A DNA stretch of 14,279 bases, taken from assembly GCA_019245255.1 (NCBI GenBank), contig JAFARV010000336.1:1-14279 (forward strand), in the 5' to 3' direction. The DNA is from Acidobacteriaceae bacterium (lineage in GTDB: Bacteria; Acidobacteriota; Terriglobia; Bryobacterales; Bryobacteraceae). Positions within the stretch are counted from its first letter, which is position 1. The number at the start of each line of letters is the position of its first letter. The position numbers were made by a program, and so were the translations under genes. The notes below the pieces were generated by a model that was not told the origin of the DNA, did not search any database, and was given only the letters and a program-made list of their open reading frames with translations. This document shows, in pieces, positions 5,384 through 12,214 of the stretch.

Positions 5384-7480
5384 ATGTCTAACATGGCCGA
5401 TCAAACGGCCGCGGCACAGAATCTACGGCTGCAAGTCGACGAATTAGCGACAGCATTGCTGCTGAACGGCCCGGATGCATCAGTCGCGGCAGGGCTCAAA
5501 AGCCTCGCCGAGGCTGCCCATATAGCCGGCCTCACGGCGCTCGCTCGAATTGCTGAAACTTTGGGCGGCGAACTTCCAGCCGGGGCGTCAGACGCGTCCG
5601 CGGATGAGCGAGTCCGAAACGGTATTTCAGAGATGCAACAACATCTCGAGGCTCTGGTGATCAATCCGCCAGCCGGCGCCAAACCCGGCGCCGCGCCGCA
5701 AGCATTCACTCTTAGCTCGCTTGCGCAGGATCCGGAACTGGTCGGGGATTTCATTCTCGAATCGCGTGAGCATCTCGGCAACATCGAGAATAATATGCTT
5801 ACGCTCGAGCGGAATCCGGAAGAAACGGAAGCCGTTCACGCCGTATTTCGCGGCTTTCATACCATCAAAGGCCTGGCAGGATTTCTCGAGTTCACACCCA
5901 TTCGCGATGTTGCGCATGAAGTGGAAACGCTGCTCGATCTCGCGCGGAACCAAAAGCTGAGCATCACTGGCTCGGTTGTCGATGTGGTTCTCGAGAGCGT
6001 CGATTACCTGAAACAGGCAATTCAGATCGTCGCACTCTCTTTGCAGGGAAACAGTTCGCAGGCGCTGCAGGATAATTGCGCGCTGATTGTCAGAATTCAA
6101 AAGCTAACGGCCGGAGACGCACAACCCGCGGCTGCTGACTCGGGAGCGTCTCTTGCGAAATTGGCGGAGTCGGTTACGGCCGGAACAACGCCGGTGCCGG
6201 ATGTGCAGAAGCCCGGGGCATCCGCACCGGAACCAGCCGCCACGCCAGAGACGCCGGTATCCACTGCCGCCGAGGCCGGGCCAAAGGAGCAGGCTGGCGT
6301 CAAGACGAACGCCGACGCATCCGCCGTCATTCGTGTTCAAACATCAAAGCTCGACTACCTCATGGACATGGTAGGCGAGATGGTCATCACGCAATCCCTG
6401 ATTCGCCATAACCCGGCTATGGCATCGTTGCAAAACGCCAAGCTGCTCAGCGATTTGTCGCAGCTCACGCGCATCACCGGTGAGGTGCAGCGCACAACCA
6501 TGGGCATGCGCATGATTACCCTTGGGCAGACGTTCCAGCGCAGTGCTCGCCTGATTCGGGACTTGTCGCGCAAACAGGGCAAGCAGATCAGGGTTGAAAT
6601 CAGCGGCGAGGAAACGGAAGTCGATAAGACGATCGCGGAAGAACTGACTGATCCGCTGTTACATATGGTCCGCAATGCTTGCGATCACGGCGTGGAAACG
6701 CCCGCAGAGCGAATTGCAGCGGGCAAGCCTGCCACCGCGCGGGTGAAGTTGTCAGCGTATCACCAGGGTGGACAAATCGTCATTGAAATTTCCGACGATG
6801 GCAGAGGACTGGCGCGTGAAAAGATTCTGGCCAAAGCCATTCAAAAGGGGCTTATCGAGCCCAACGCCCATCTGTCCGAACAGGAAATCTTCAACCTTAT
6901 CTTTGAGCCGGGCTTCTCTACCGCCGCTCAGATCACCGACCTCTCGGGACGTGGTGTCGGCATGGACGTGGTGCGGAGGAACATCCAGAAGCTCCGGGGG
7001 CGAATCGACATTCAATCCAAGGTCGGCCAGGGAACAACCTTTTTCCTGAAGCTGCCGCTCACGCTCGCGATTATCGAAGGACTAGTGGTCGGCGTTGGAG
7101 ACCAGCGGTATATCGTGCCGATCTATGCCGTTCGCGAACTTATCAGCCCCAAACCTGAGATGCTTTCGACGGTTCAGGGGCGGAATGAGACAGCGATGGT
7201 ACGCGATCGCGTGTTACCGGTGCTGCGGCTGTACCGGCGCTTCAATGTCAAGCCGAAAACTGAGGACGCCTGCCAAAGTCTGCTCGTCGTAACGGAATGC
7301 CAGGAGCAACAATTCTGCCTGCTGGTGGATGAAGTTCTGGGCAAACAGGAAGTTGTCATCAAGACCCTGGGTGAGACCTTAAAGAACATTCCCGGAATCG
7401 CCGGAGGCGCGATTCTAGGCGACGGCCGAGTCGGATTGATTCTCGACCTTGAAGGGGTTTTCCGCGGCCAAAAGCAATGA
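5384..7480 (+). CDS. cheA: CheA, chemotaxis histidine kinase
   Basis: The 698-residue kinase autophosphorylates on the P1 histidine and passes phosphate to CheY and CheB. P1 is at about 112-240 with His159 in GFHTIKG. Residues 241-312 are an Ala/Pro-rich linker with no recognisable P2 domain. P3 dimerisation starts near 318 (KLDYLMDMVGEM). P4 has the N box HMVRNACDHG (Asn431), the G1 box ISDDGRGL (469-476), an F box FEPGFST (507-513), and the G2 box GRGVGMDVV (522-530). P5 (about 560-695) is CheW-like. A further domain at about 10-95 looks like a degenerate Hpt bundle, with AAHIAGL (44-50) where HxxKG would be. ATG 5384 follows AACAGG; ATG 5393 is an alternative. The stop overlaps cheR by 4 nt. 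Confidence 0.97.
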   Translation: MSNMADQTAAAQNLRLQVDELATALLLNGPDASVAAGLKSLAEAAHIAGLTALARIAETLGGELPAGASDASADERVRNGISEMQQHLEALVINPPAGAKPGAAPQAFTLSSLAQDPELVGDFILESREHLGNIENNMLTLERNPEETEAVHAVFRGFHTIKGLAGFLEFTPIRDVAHEVETLLDLARNQKLSITGSVVDVVLESVDYLKQAIQIVALSLQGNSSQALQDNCALIVRIQKLTAGDAQPAAADSGASLAKLAESVTAGTTPVPDVQKPGASAPEPAATPETPVSTAAEAGPKEQAGVKTNADASAVIRVQTSKLDYLMDMVGEMVITQSLIRHNPAMASLQNAKLLSDLSQLTRITGEVQRTTMGMRMITLGQTFQRSARLIRDLSRKQGKQIRVEISGEETEVDKTIAEELTDPLLHMVRNACDHGVETPAERIAAGKPATARVKLSAYHQGGQIVIEISDDGRGLAREKILAKAIQKGLIEPNAHLSEQEIFNLIFEPGFSTAAQITDLSGRGVGMDVVRRNIQKLRGRIDIQSKVGQGTTFFLKLPLTLAIIEGLVVGVGDQRYIVPIYAVRELISPKPEMLSTVQGRNETAMVRDRVLPVLRLYRRFNVKPKTEDACQSLLVVTECQEQQFCLLVDEVLGKQEVVIKTLGETLKNIPGIAGGAILGDGRVGLILDLEGVFRGQKQ

Positions 7481-8361
7481 GTCCGGAATTCGAGGTCAAG
7501 CTTGAAGACATTCGTCCGCTGACGACGCACGAGTTTGACCAATTCCGGAGACTCGCCTACGATACGGCCGGTATCAGTCTGCAAACCGGCAAAGAGCAGC
7601 TGGTTTCCGCGCGTCTGAGCAAAAAGATGCGCGAATTGCGCATTAGATCGTATGAAGAGTATTACCGTTTCGTCACCCGGGACACGACCGGCCAAGCGCT
7701 GATTACTCTCATTGACGCGCTCACAACGAATCATACAAGCTTCTTCCGCGAGGCTGCCCATTTCGAGTTCTTACGAACGAATATCCTCCCCGCATTGCGC
7801 GGCCGCGAACGAATTTCTATCTGGTGCGCCGCCTCGTCAACAGGTGAGGAGCCGTACTCGATGGTCTTTTCAATTCTCGATGAGCTGGGAATGGAAGCCC
7901 TTCCGAGGCTGAACATCCTGGCCACGGATATCTCGACTCGTGTGCTTGCTGTCGCACAGCGCGGCGCTTATACGGCCGAGCGCTTCCGCGATTTTCCACC
8001 CCAGCAATTGCGCCGATATCTGTTGCGCGGTGAAGGCAAATGGAGGGACTGGTATATGGTCCGGAAAGAAATCCGGGCGGTGGTCCGCTTTGAACGGCTG
8101 AACCTGATGGACCAGTTCTCGCATGCGACGCCATTTCCTGTGATCTTCTGTCGCAATGTGATGATTTACTTCGACCGGCAGACACAGGAAAGCCTGGTTA
8201 ACCGGCTGGCGAATGTTCTCGAGCCTGGCGGCCACCTGTTCATCGGTCACGCGGAAAGCCTCAATGGCCTCAAGCAGCCGCTGCAATATGTACGACCGGC
8301 TATTTATATCAAGCCGCGGCCAGGGTCCGGCATATTGTCGAAGGGATTCAGCAGAGCATGA
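7477..8361 (+). CDS. cheR: CheR, chemoreceptor glutamate methyltransferase
   Basis: CheR uses S-adenosylmethionine to methylate receptor glutamates during adaptation. The 294-residue protein has the N-terminal helical domain (about 15-85), TNHTSFFRE (84-92), the SAM-binding motif WCAASSTGEEPYS (116-128), ATDIS with Asp151, NLMD (209-212), and FCRNVMIYFD (224-233) followed by LEPGGHLFIGHAESL (248-262). It overlaps cheA by ATGA at 7477-7480 and cheB by ATGA at 8358-8361, so translation of cheA-cheR-cheB is probably coupled. The receptor gene upstream carries a C-terminal DFKEF that could tether this enzyme. Confidence 0.97.
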   Translation: MSPEFEVKLEDIRPLTTHEFDQFRRLAYDTAGISLQTGKEQLVSARLSKKMRELRIRSYEEYYRFVTRDTTGQALITLIDALTTNHTSFFREAAHFEFLRTNILPALRGRERISIWCAASSTGEEPYSMVFSILDELGMEALPRLNILATDISTRVLAVAQRGAYTAERFRDFPPQQLRRYLLRGEGKWRDWYMVRKEIRAVVRFERLNLMDQFSHATPFPVIFCRNVMIYFDRQTQESLVNRLANVLEPGGHLFIGHAESLNGLKQPLQYVRPAIYIKPRPGSGILSKGFSRA

Positions 8362-9452
8362 GCGAGACAGGCAAAATCAAAGTTCTGGTGGTCGACGATT
8401 CGGCCATCGTCCGGAAGTTACTAACGGATGCGATCTCCGCCGATCCGGAAATCGAGGTTGTCGGCACGGCGCCGGACCCCTATATCGCACGCGACAAAAT
8501 TCTGGCCTTAAAACCCGATGTGCTGACTCTCGACATCGAAATGCCGCGAATGGATGGACTCACCTTTCTGAAGAAAGTGATGCAGTATCATCCGTTGCCG
8601 GTCATTATTATTAGCTCGCTGGGCCAGGCTTCCTGCCAGATTGCGCTCGATGCGCTCCGGCTGGGAGCGGTGGAGGTATTGGCAAAGCCGGGGGGTCCAT
8701 ATTCTGTCGGGGAACTGCGGGCGAATCTGTCATCGAAGATCCGGGCGGCGGCGGCGGCACGCATAAGCGGCGCACGCGCTCAACAACAGCCTGTGCAGGC
8801 TGCAGCGCCCACGCAAGCGCCTCGTCCAGCAACACCGGGTCCTGAGATTGCCGTTGCGGCCCGGCATTTCGATTCGCAAGCCGTGATCGCAATCGGAGCG
8901 TCGACGGGAGGAACGGAAGCGTTAAAGGAAGTTCTGATGCACCTGCCCGCGGATACGCCGGGTATTGTGATCACGCAACATATTCCGCCGGTGTTTTCAC
9001 GCGCCTTCGCATCACGGCTGAACGAAATCTGTCCTATGGAAGTGAAGGAAGCCGCGGACGGCGATGTGGTCGCGCCCGGGCGGGCTCTGATAGCTCCGGG
9101 TAACTTCCACATGCTGCTGCGTAAGAGCGCGGATGGATATCGCGTCCAGGTGAAAGACGGTCCGCAGGTCTGCTATCAGAGACCTTCCGTCGATGTGATG
9201 TTCAGTTCCGTAGCCGACGTTGCCGCTCCTCATACGGTTGCGGCGATCCTCACGGGCATGGGCGCCGACGGCGCGCAGGGGATGCTCAAGCTGAAGCGCT
9301 CAGGGGCTGCCACCATCGCACAGGATGAAGCGAGCTGCGTCGTGTTTGGCATGCCGCGCGAGGCGATCCGTCTCGGCGGCGTCGATCGCGTGGTTCCGCT
9401 GTCACATGTGGCCGGGGCGATCTTGAGCCAATTGCATGCGGTGAGAACGTAG
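8358..9452 (+). CDS. cheB: CheB, methylesterase/deamidase response regulator
   Basis: CheB removes receptor methyl groups and can deamidate glutamines; phosphorylation by CheA activates it. The 364-residue protein has a receiver domain (about 7-125) with Asp13-Asp14, phospho-acceptor Asp59 in LTLDIEMPRMDG, and Lys110 in LAKPGG. An Ala/Gln/Pro-rich linker follows (about 128-170). The esterase domain has Ser182 in GASTGG, His208 in TQHIPP and Asp304 in TGMGADGA. The spacings Ser-26-His and Ser-122-Asp equal those of the E. coli enzyme (164/190/286). It is the last gene of the operon; the stop lies 22 nt before the first REP-like repeat of the transposase unit. Confidence 0.97.
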   Translation: MSETGKIKVLVVDDSAIVRKLLTDAISADPEIEVVGTAPDPYIARDKILALKPDVLTLDIEMPRMDGLTFLKKVMQYHPLPVIIISSLGQASCQIALDALRLGAVEVLAKPGGPYSVGELRANLSSKIRAAAAARISGARAQQQPVQAAAPTQAPRPATPGPEIAVAARHFDSQAVIAIGASTGGTEALKEVLMHLPADTPGIVITQHIPPVFSRAFASRLNEICPMEVKEAADGDVVAPGRALIAPGNFHMLLRKSADGYRVQVKDGPQVCYQRPSVDVMFSSVADVAAPHTVAAILTGMGADGAQGMLKLKRSGAATIAQDEASCVVFGMPREAIRLGGVDRVVPLSHVAGAILSQLHAVRT

Positions 9453-9474
9453 ACAGAATCTCAGTCAGTTATCC

Positions 9475-9494
9475 AATCGCTTCGCTCATGGCTC
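9475..9494 (+). repeat. REP-like repeat, copy A
   Basis: The sequence is AATCGCTTCGCTCATGGCTC. It contains the transposase stop codon (9486-9488, minus strand) and, overlapping it on the same strand, an ATG that begins MSEAIG, an echo of the gene's own first residues MSEAVG. Confidence 0.65.
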
Positions 9495-10031
9495 TGATTG
9501 CACAATTGTGTGAGACGGAGCCAGGAGCGCAGCGACTGGAGATCTCACAAATAGAGACATCGGGATGCCCTGTCGATTTACCACATAATCCATAGCAGCG
9601 GTTACATCTTCGACATTCCACAAATAACGCGCGCTGCCGTGTTTCGTCCAAAAGCGCTCTCGCTCCGGGTGAAATGGCTTCAAAGCAAAACTTGCACGGG
9701 CCTTCAGATAGCCCAGTGCGCGATCGATTGCGATGTTCGGTCGAATGACGAGATGCACATGATTGGTGCGTACGTGAACACAGTACAGATGCCATCTGCG
9801 GGCCGTTGAAGCATTCCGGACCGAATCCAGCACGGCGTTGCGATCAACTTCATCGAGCACAAAGCGCGATTCCCGCATCAGACACCTGGCTCGATTTCGA
9901 AGCGTTGGGCTCGCTTCCAACATTGGTGCACCCCAATTGCGATGTATACGGTTTACCGACCCATTTTCATGACCGTGTAGGTGCGTGCCATATGTCGTGA
10001 ACGTGAGCAGATGCCCAACTGCTTCGCTCAT
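9486..10031 (-). CDS. REP-associated tyrosine transposase (Y1/IS200-like)
   Basis: The 181-residue protein belongs to the Y1 (HUH) single-strand transposase superfamily. The N-terminus HLLTFTTYGTHLHG (7-20) with GSVNR (24-28) is typical of the RAYT-type branch. The metal-binding HUH motif is His91-Val-His93 in TNHVHLVI, and the likely catalytic tyrosine is Tyr149 in AAMDYVVNRQG. These enzymes cut and join single-stranded DNA at REP hairpins. The key residues are intact, so it could be active. The gene starts 7 nt beyond the fliN stop on the same strand and may be read from the flagellar transcript; GGAG lies only 2 nt before the ATG, too close for a good ribosome binding site. Start and stop codons both lie in the flanking repeats. 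Confidence 0.85.
   Translation of the reverse strand: MSEAVGHLLTFTTYGTHLHGHENGSVNRIHRNWGAPMLEASPTLRNRARCLMRESRFVLDEVDRNAVLDSVRNASTARRWHLYCVHVRTNHVHLVIRPNIAIDRALGYLKARASFALKPFHPERERFWTKHGSARYLWNVEDVTAAMDYVVNRQGIPMSLFVRSPVAALLAPSHTIVQSEP
9518..9537 (-). repeat. REP-like repeat, copy B (inverted)
   Basis: On the minus strand it reads AGTCGCTGCGCTCCTGGCTC, 17 of 20 identical to copy A. It lies inside the last codons of the transposase gene. With copy A it forms an inverted pair, the typical arrangement of REP elements, and could also act as a bidirectional terminator between the convergent operons. Confidence 0.6.
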
Positions 10032-10036
10032 CGCTC
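10017..10036 (+). repeat. REP-like repeat, copy C
   Basis: The sequence is AACTGCTTCGCTCATCGCTC, 17 of 20 identical to copy A and in the same orientation. It contains the transposase start codon (10029-10031, minus strand) and ends 2 nt from the fliN stop codon. Confidence 0.65.
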
Positions 10037-10038
10037 CG

Positions 10039-10896
10039 CTACTGCAACATATATCGCCGGGTCTGTTGCAAGCGCTCTTTCTGACTTACAATTTCGGTAA
10101 TGCGCACGCCATAATTACCTTCGACGACCACCACTTCGCCCCTGGCAATTACGAAGTTATTCACTAACAGCTCCACGGGGTCGGAGAGACCGCGATCGAG
10201 TTCGATCAAAGAGCCGGTGATCAGCTTGATGGCGTCCTGCAGTTTCAGCGCGGTCCTTCCAAAGGAAACGCTGACCGGCAACTCCACATCGAGCAGCAGC
10301 TCGAACGTGCGCGAGGCCGGCGCCATTGCCTGTTCCATGGCTGCGTCAGCTGCGTCATGACGCTGCTCGACGGCCTGATCCTGAGCAGGCTGGGATGCTG
10401 CCACCAGAGCCGATGTGATGATGTGAGCCAGCTCGTCCGTGATAACCAGGTAGAACTCGACGGTTTTTTCGGGCAGCTTCGCCTCGATGCGGAAGCAGTG
10501 CCGGGTGAGGTTGCGGGGGGCAGTTTCGGAGCCTTTTGCTGCTGATACCTGAATTCCCATGCGATCGCCGATATCGGCCCCGAGGCTTCCCATGGACTGG
10601 CGGACGATTTCGAGGTAAGTGCTCTGAATCTCGCTTACCGGCGCCGGGTCCACGCCCGCGGCGGCAAGTACAGTCCTGCCGATTTCCGTCCAGGCCTCTT
10701 CGGGAGCGCCGGCCCAGATGGGGCTATCGGGCGCACAGGAAAAAGGCTGCTCCCACCACAGCAGTCCACTTTTGATAGCGGAGTCTTCGATATGCGCGAC
10801 ATGCATTTCGGGCTGCACGTCGCCCATGGTAAGCGTGATTTCACTGAATCGCGAGGTCCACTGCGCGACGAGCCATTCAACCGTAGGAGCTGTCAC
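10039..10896 (-). CDS. fliN: FliN/FliY-type flagellar motor switch protein, long form
   Basis: The last 80 or so residues are a SpoA/FliN domain: LLLDVELPVSVSFGRTALKL, then LITGSLIELDRGLSDPVELL, then VNNFVIARGEVVVVEGNYGVRIT. This domain builds the cytoplasmic C-ring that CheY-P controls. FliN alone is usually much shorter (on the order of 130 residues); here about 200 residues precede the domain. The middle part (FRIEAKLPEKTVEFYLVITD) looks like a divergent CheC/FliM-type domain without the E-x2-N phosphatase signature, so it may be FliY-like in build only. I chose GTG at 10896 (285 residues), which overlaps the fliA stop as TAGTG and has AGAGG six bases upstream. GTG at 10920 (293 residues) is possible but lacks a ribosome binding site and overlaps fliA by 25 nt. 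Confidence 0.85.
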   Translation of the reverse strand: MTAPTVEWLVAQWTSRFSEITLTMGDVQPEMHVAHIEDSAIKSGLLWWEQPFSCAPDSPIWAGAPEEAWTEIGRTVLAAAGVDPAPVSEIQSTYLEIVRQSMGSLGADIGDRMGIQVSAAKGSETAPRNLTRHCFRIEAKLPEKTVEFYLVITDELAHIITSALVAASQPAQDQAVEQRHDAADAAMEQAMAPASRTFELLLDVELPVSVSFGRTALKLQDAIKLITGSLIELDRGLSDPVELLVNNFVIARGEVVVVEGNYGVRITEIVSQKERLQQTRRYMLQ

Positions 10897-11648
10897 TAGC
10901 GGCCTCTGGGTGTCGGCCACTGCTGCGCCACATAGGCGCGCAATCGCAGGATGGAGGTGGTTTTCAGTTCGGACACGCGCGATACGCGGAGGTTCACGAT
11001 GTCACCGATTTCACGCAGCGTCAATTCTTCCTGATAGTAGAGCGCCAGGATCAGCTTCTCCGATTCCGGTAACTGGTCGACCGCCCTCGCAATCAGGCGC
11101 TCGAGTTCGGCGCGTTCTACGGTTGTGGAGGGCAGTTCGTCGCCGGACGGGATGATGGACAGCAGGTCCTGGCCGTTTTCAGACCCAACCGTCATTTCGA
11201 GGCTGCCCAACGTGAGGCCCTGCACTTCGATCAGGCGCGCCCTGTATTCGTCGATCGTCAGGCCTAATTCTGCTGCGATCTCTTCTTCCGTTGGCGGCCG
11301 ATGCAGCTTCTGTTCGGCAGAACTAATGGCCGCTTCGATCTCTTTATACTTTTTTCTGCGATGCCGCGATGCCCAGTCCATACCGCGCAGGCTGTCGAGG
11401 ATGGCGCCGCGGATCTTGTATTCGGCGTACGTCTTGAGCTTCACCGACTGGCTGGGATCGTAGTTGTCGATCGCCATGATCAGCCCGACCACGCCGCTCG
11501 ATACCAGGTCGTCGAGGCAGACGCTGCCGGGTAGTGTTTCGTGAATACGCCGCGCAATCAGGTTCACTTGCGGCATGTGCTCGAGAATCAGCCGCTCGCG
11601 TTCTTCGGGGCTGATCCGGGCACGCTCGGCACGTTGATAGGCGATCAT
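10896..11648 (-). CDS. fliA: FliA, flagellar sigma-28 factor
   Basis: FliA directs RNA polymerase to late flagellar and many chemotaxis promoters. The 250-residue protein has region 2 at about 24-100, including LDDLVSSGVVGLIMAIDNYD (45-64), TYAEYKIRGAILDSLRGMDW (73-92) and RHRRKK; region 3 with RPPTEEEIAAELGL (117-130); and region 4 with the helix-turn-helix LTLREIGDIVNLRVSRVSEL (209-228). Length and order are normal for sigma-28. Its ATG overlaps the stop of the flhF-like gene as ATGA, so translation is probably coupled. No flgM (anti-sigma) gene is recognised in the window. Confidence 0.95.
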   Translation of the reverse strand: MIAYQRAERARISPEERERLILEHMPQVNLIARRIHETLPGSVCLDDLVSSGVVGLIMAIDNYDPSQSVKLKTYAEYKIRGAILDSLRGMDWASRHRRKKYKEIEAAISSAEQKLHRPPTEEEIAAELGLTIDEYRARLIEVQGLTLGSLEMTVGSENGQDLLSIIPSGDELPSTTVERAELERLIARAVDQLPESEKLILALYYQEELTLREIGDIVNLRVSRVSELKTTSILRLRAYVAQQWPTPRGR

Positions 11649-12202
11649 GATTCACCGACCGCGACGGAACGGAAGAAAGCGAGCTCCGCGGGAGTGAATT
11701 GCGGTTTTCCGGCCTCAGCGGCGTCGCGCTCCGCTGTTGTCTCGGCTGACGGTTCGCCGGCCGCGTCATCGGCCGGCACAGTTTCCGGTTCAAGCGGCTG
11801 GGCGTCTTCGTTATCGTCTTCGCAGGCGACAGGTGAGGGACTGCTGGTCGAGCGCTGGATCATGGTCATGAGAGCGCGCACCATGGGCGCGTCCACGCCC
11901 ACTTCGATCAGCAGCGATCGTATCTGGTCCAATTTCCCGGGGATGTCTACGGTAACCGGCGGCGGCGCGGAGACAGTCTCTTCAAACACTTGTTTGAACT
12001 CAGCGGGCTGCGTCGTGGCTTTGATCACTTTGGCAACTTCAGCGGGCTCCTCTATCGCAAAAACCACCTCGTATTCGCCGAGATGACGCGCCTCGAGCGA
12101 AGCCGCGTGTGAGGTCACAAGCGTGACGTCGTCGCCAAATTCTTTACGCGCCAGGCCAATCGCCGACTGTACCGATGATGCGAAATACGATTTAATTCTC
12201 AT
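11645..12202 (-). CDS. flhF: FlhF-like protein lacking the GTPase domain
   Basis: The 185-residue protein begins like FlhF: MRIKSYFASSVQSAIGLARK, then EFGDDVTLVTS and a GEYEVVFAIEE strand (1-52), matching the N-terminal B domain. A helical segment at 88-116 (KLDQIRSLLIEVGVDAPMVR) resembles the start of the FlhF N domain. The SRP-type GTPase (G) domain is missing: there is no P-loop GxxGxGKT motif. Instead residues 125-166 are acidic low-complexity, followed by PQFTPAELAFFRSV. It lies 12 nt after flhA and overlaps fliA by 4 nt, the usual flhF position, leaving no room for a lost domain. FlhF places and numbers polar flagella; this form could keep only the protein-binding role. A role unrelated to FlhF is possible. 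Homology by eye, good for the first 52 residues. Confidence 0.65.
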   Translation of the reverse strand: MRIKSYFASSVQSAIGLARKEFGDDVTLVTSHAASLEARHLGEYEVVFAIEEPAEVAKVIKATTQPAEFKQVFEETVSAPPPVTVDIPGKLDQIRSLLIEVGVDAPMVRALMTMIQRSTSSPSPVACEDDNEDAQPLEPETVPADDAAGEPSAETTAERDAAEAGKPQFTPAELAFFRSVAVGES

Positions 12203-12214
12203 TGTTACCCGGCC

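Larger units (their letters stand above)
9475..10036. mobile_element. RAYT unit bounded by REP-like repeats
   Basis: A REP-associated tyrosine transposase gene (minus strand) is framed by three copies of a 20-nt repeat. Copy A (9475-9494) and copy C (10017-10036) are direct repeats at the two ends, 17 of 20 identical. Copy B (9518-9537) is inverted relative to A, also 17 of 20 identical. A and B flank a 23-nt spacer containing the palindrome CACAATTGTG (9501-9510), so 9475-9537 can fold into one long imperfect hairpin. The unit fills the gap between two convergent operons, 22 nt after cheB and 2 nt beyond the fliN stop. Such units are usually domesticated single-copy genes serving many dispersed REP elements. 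Confidence 0.65.
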
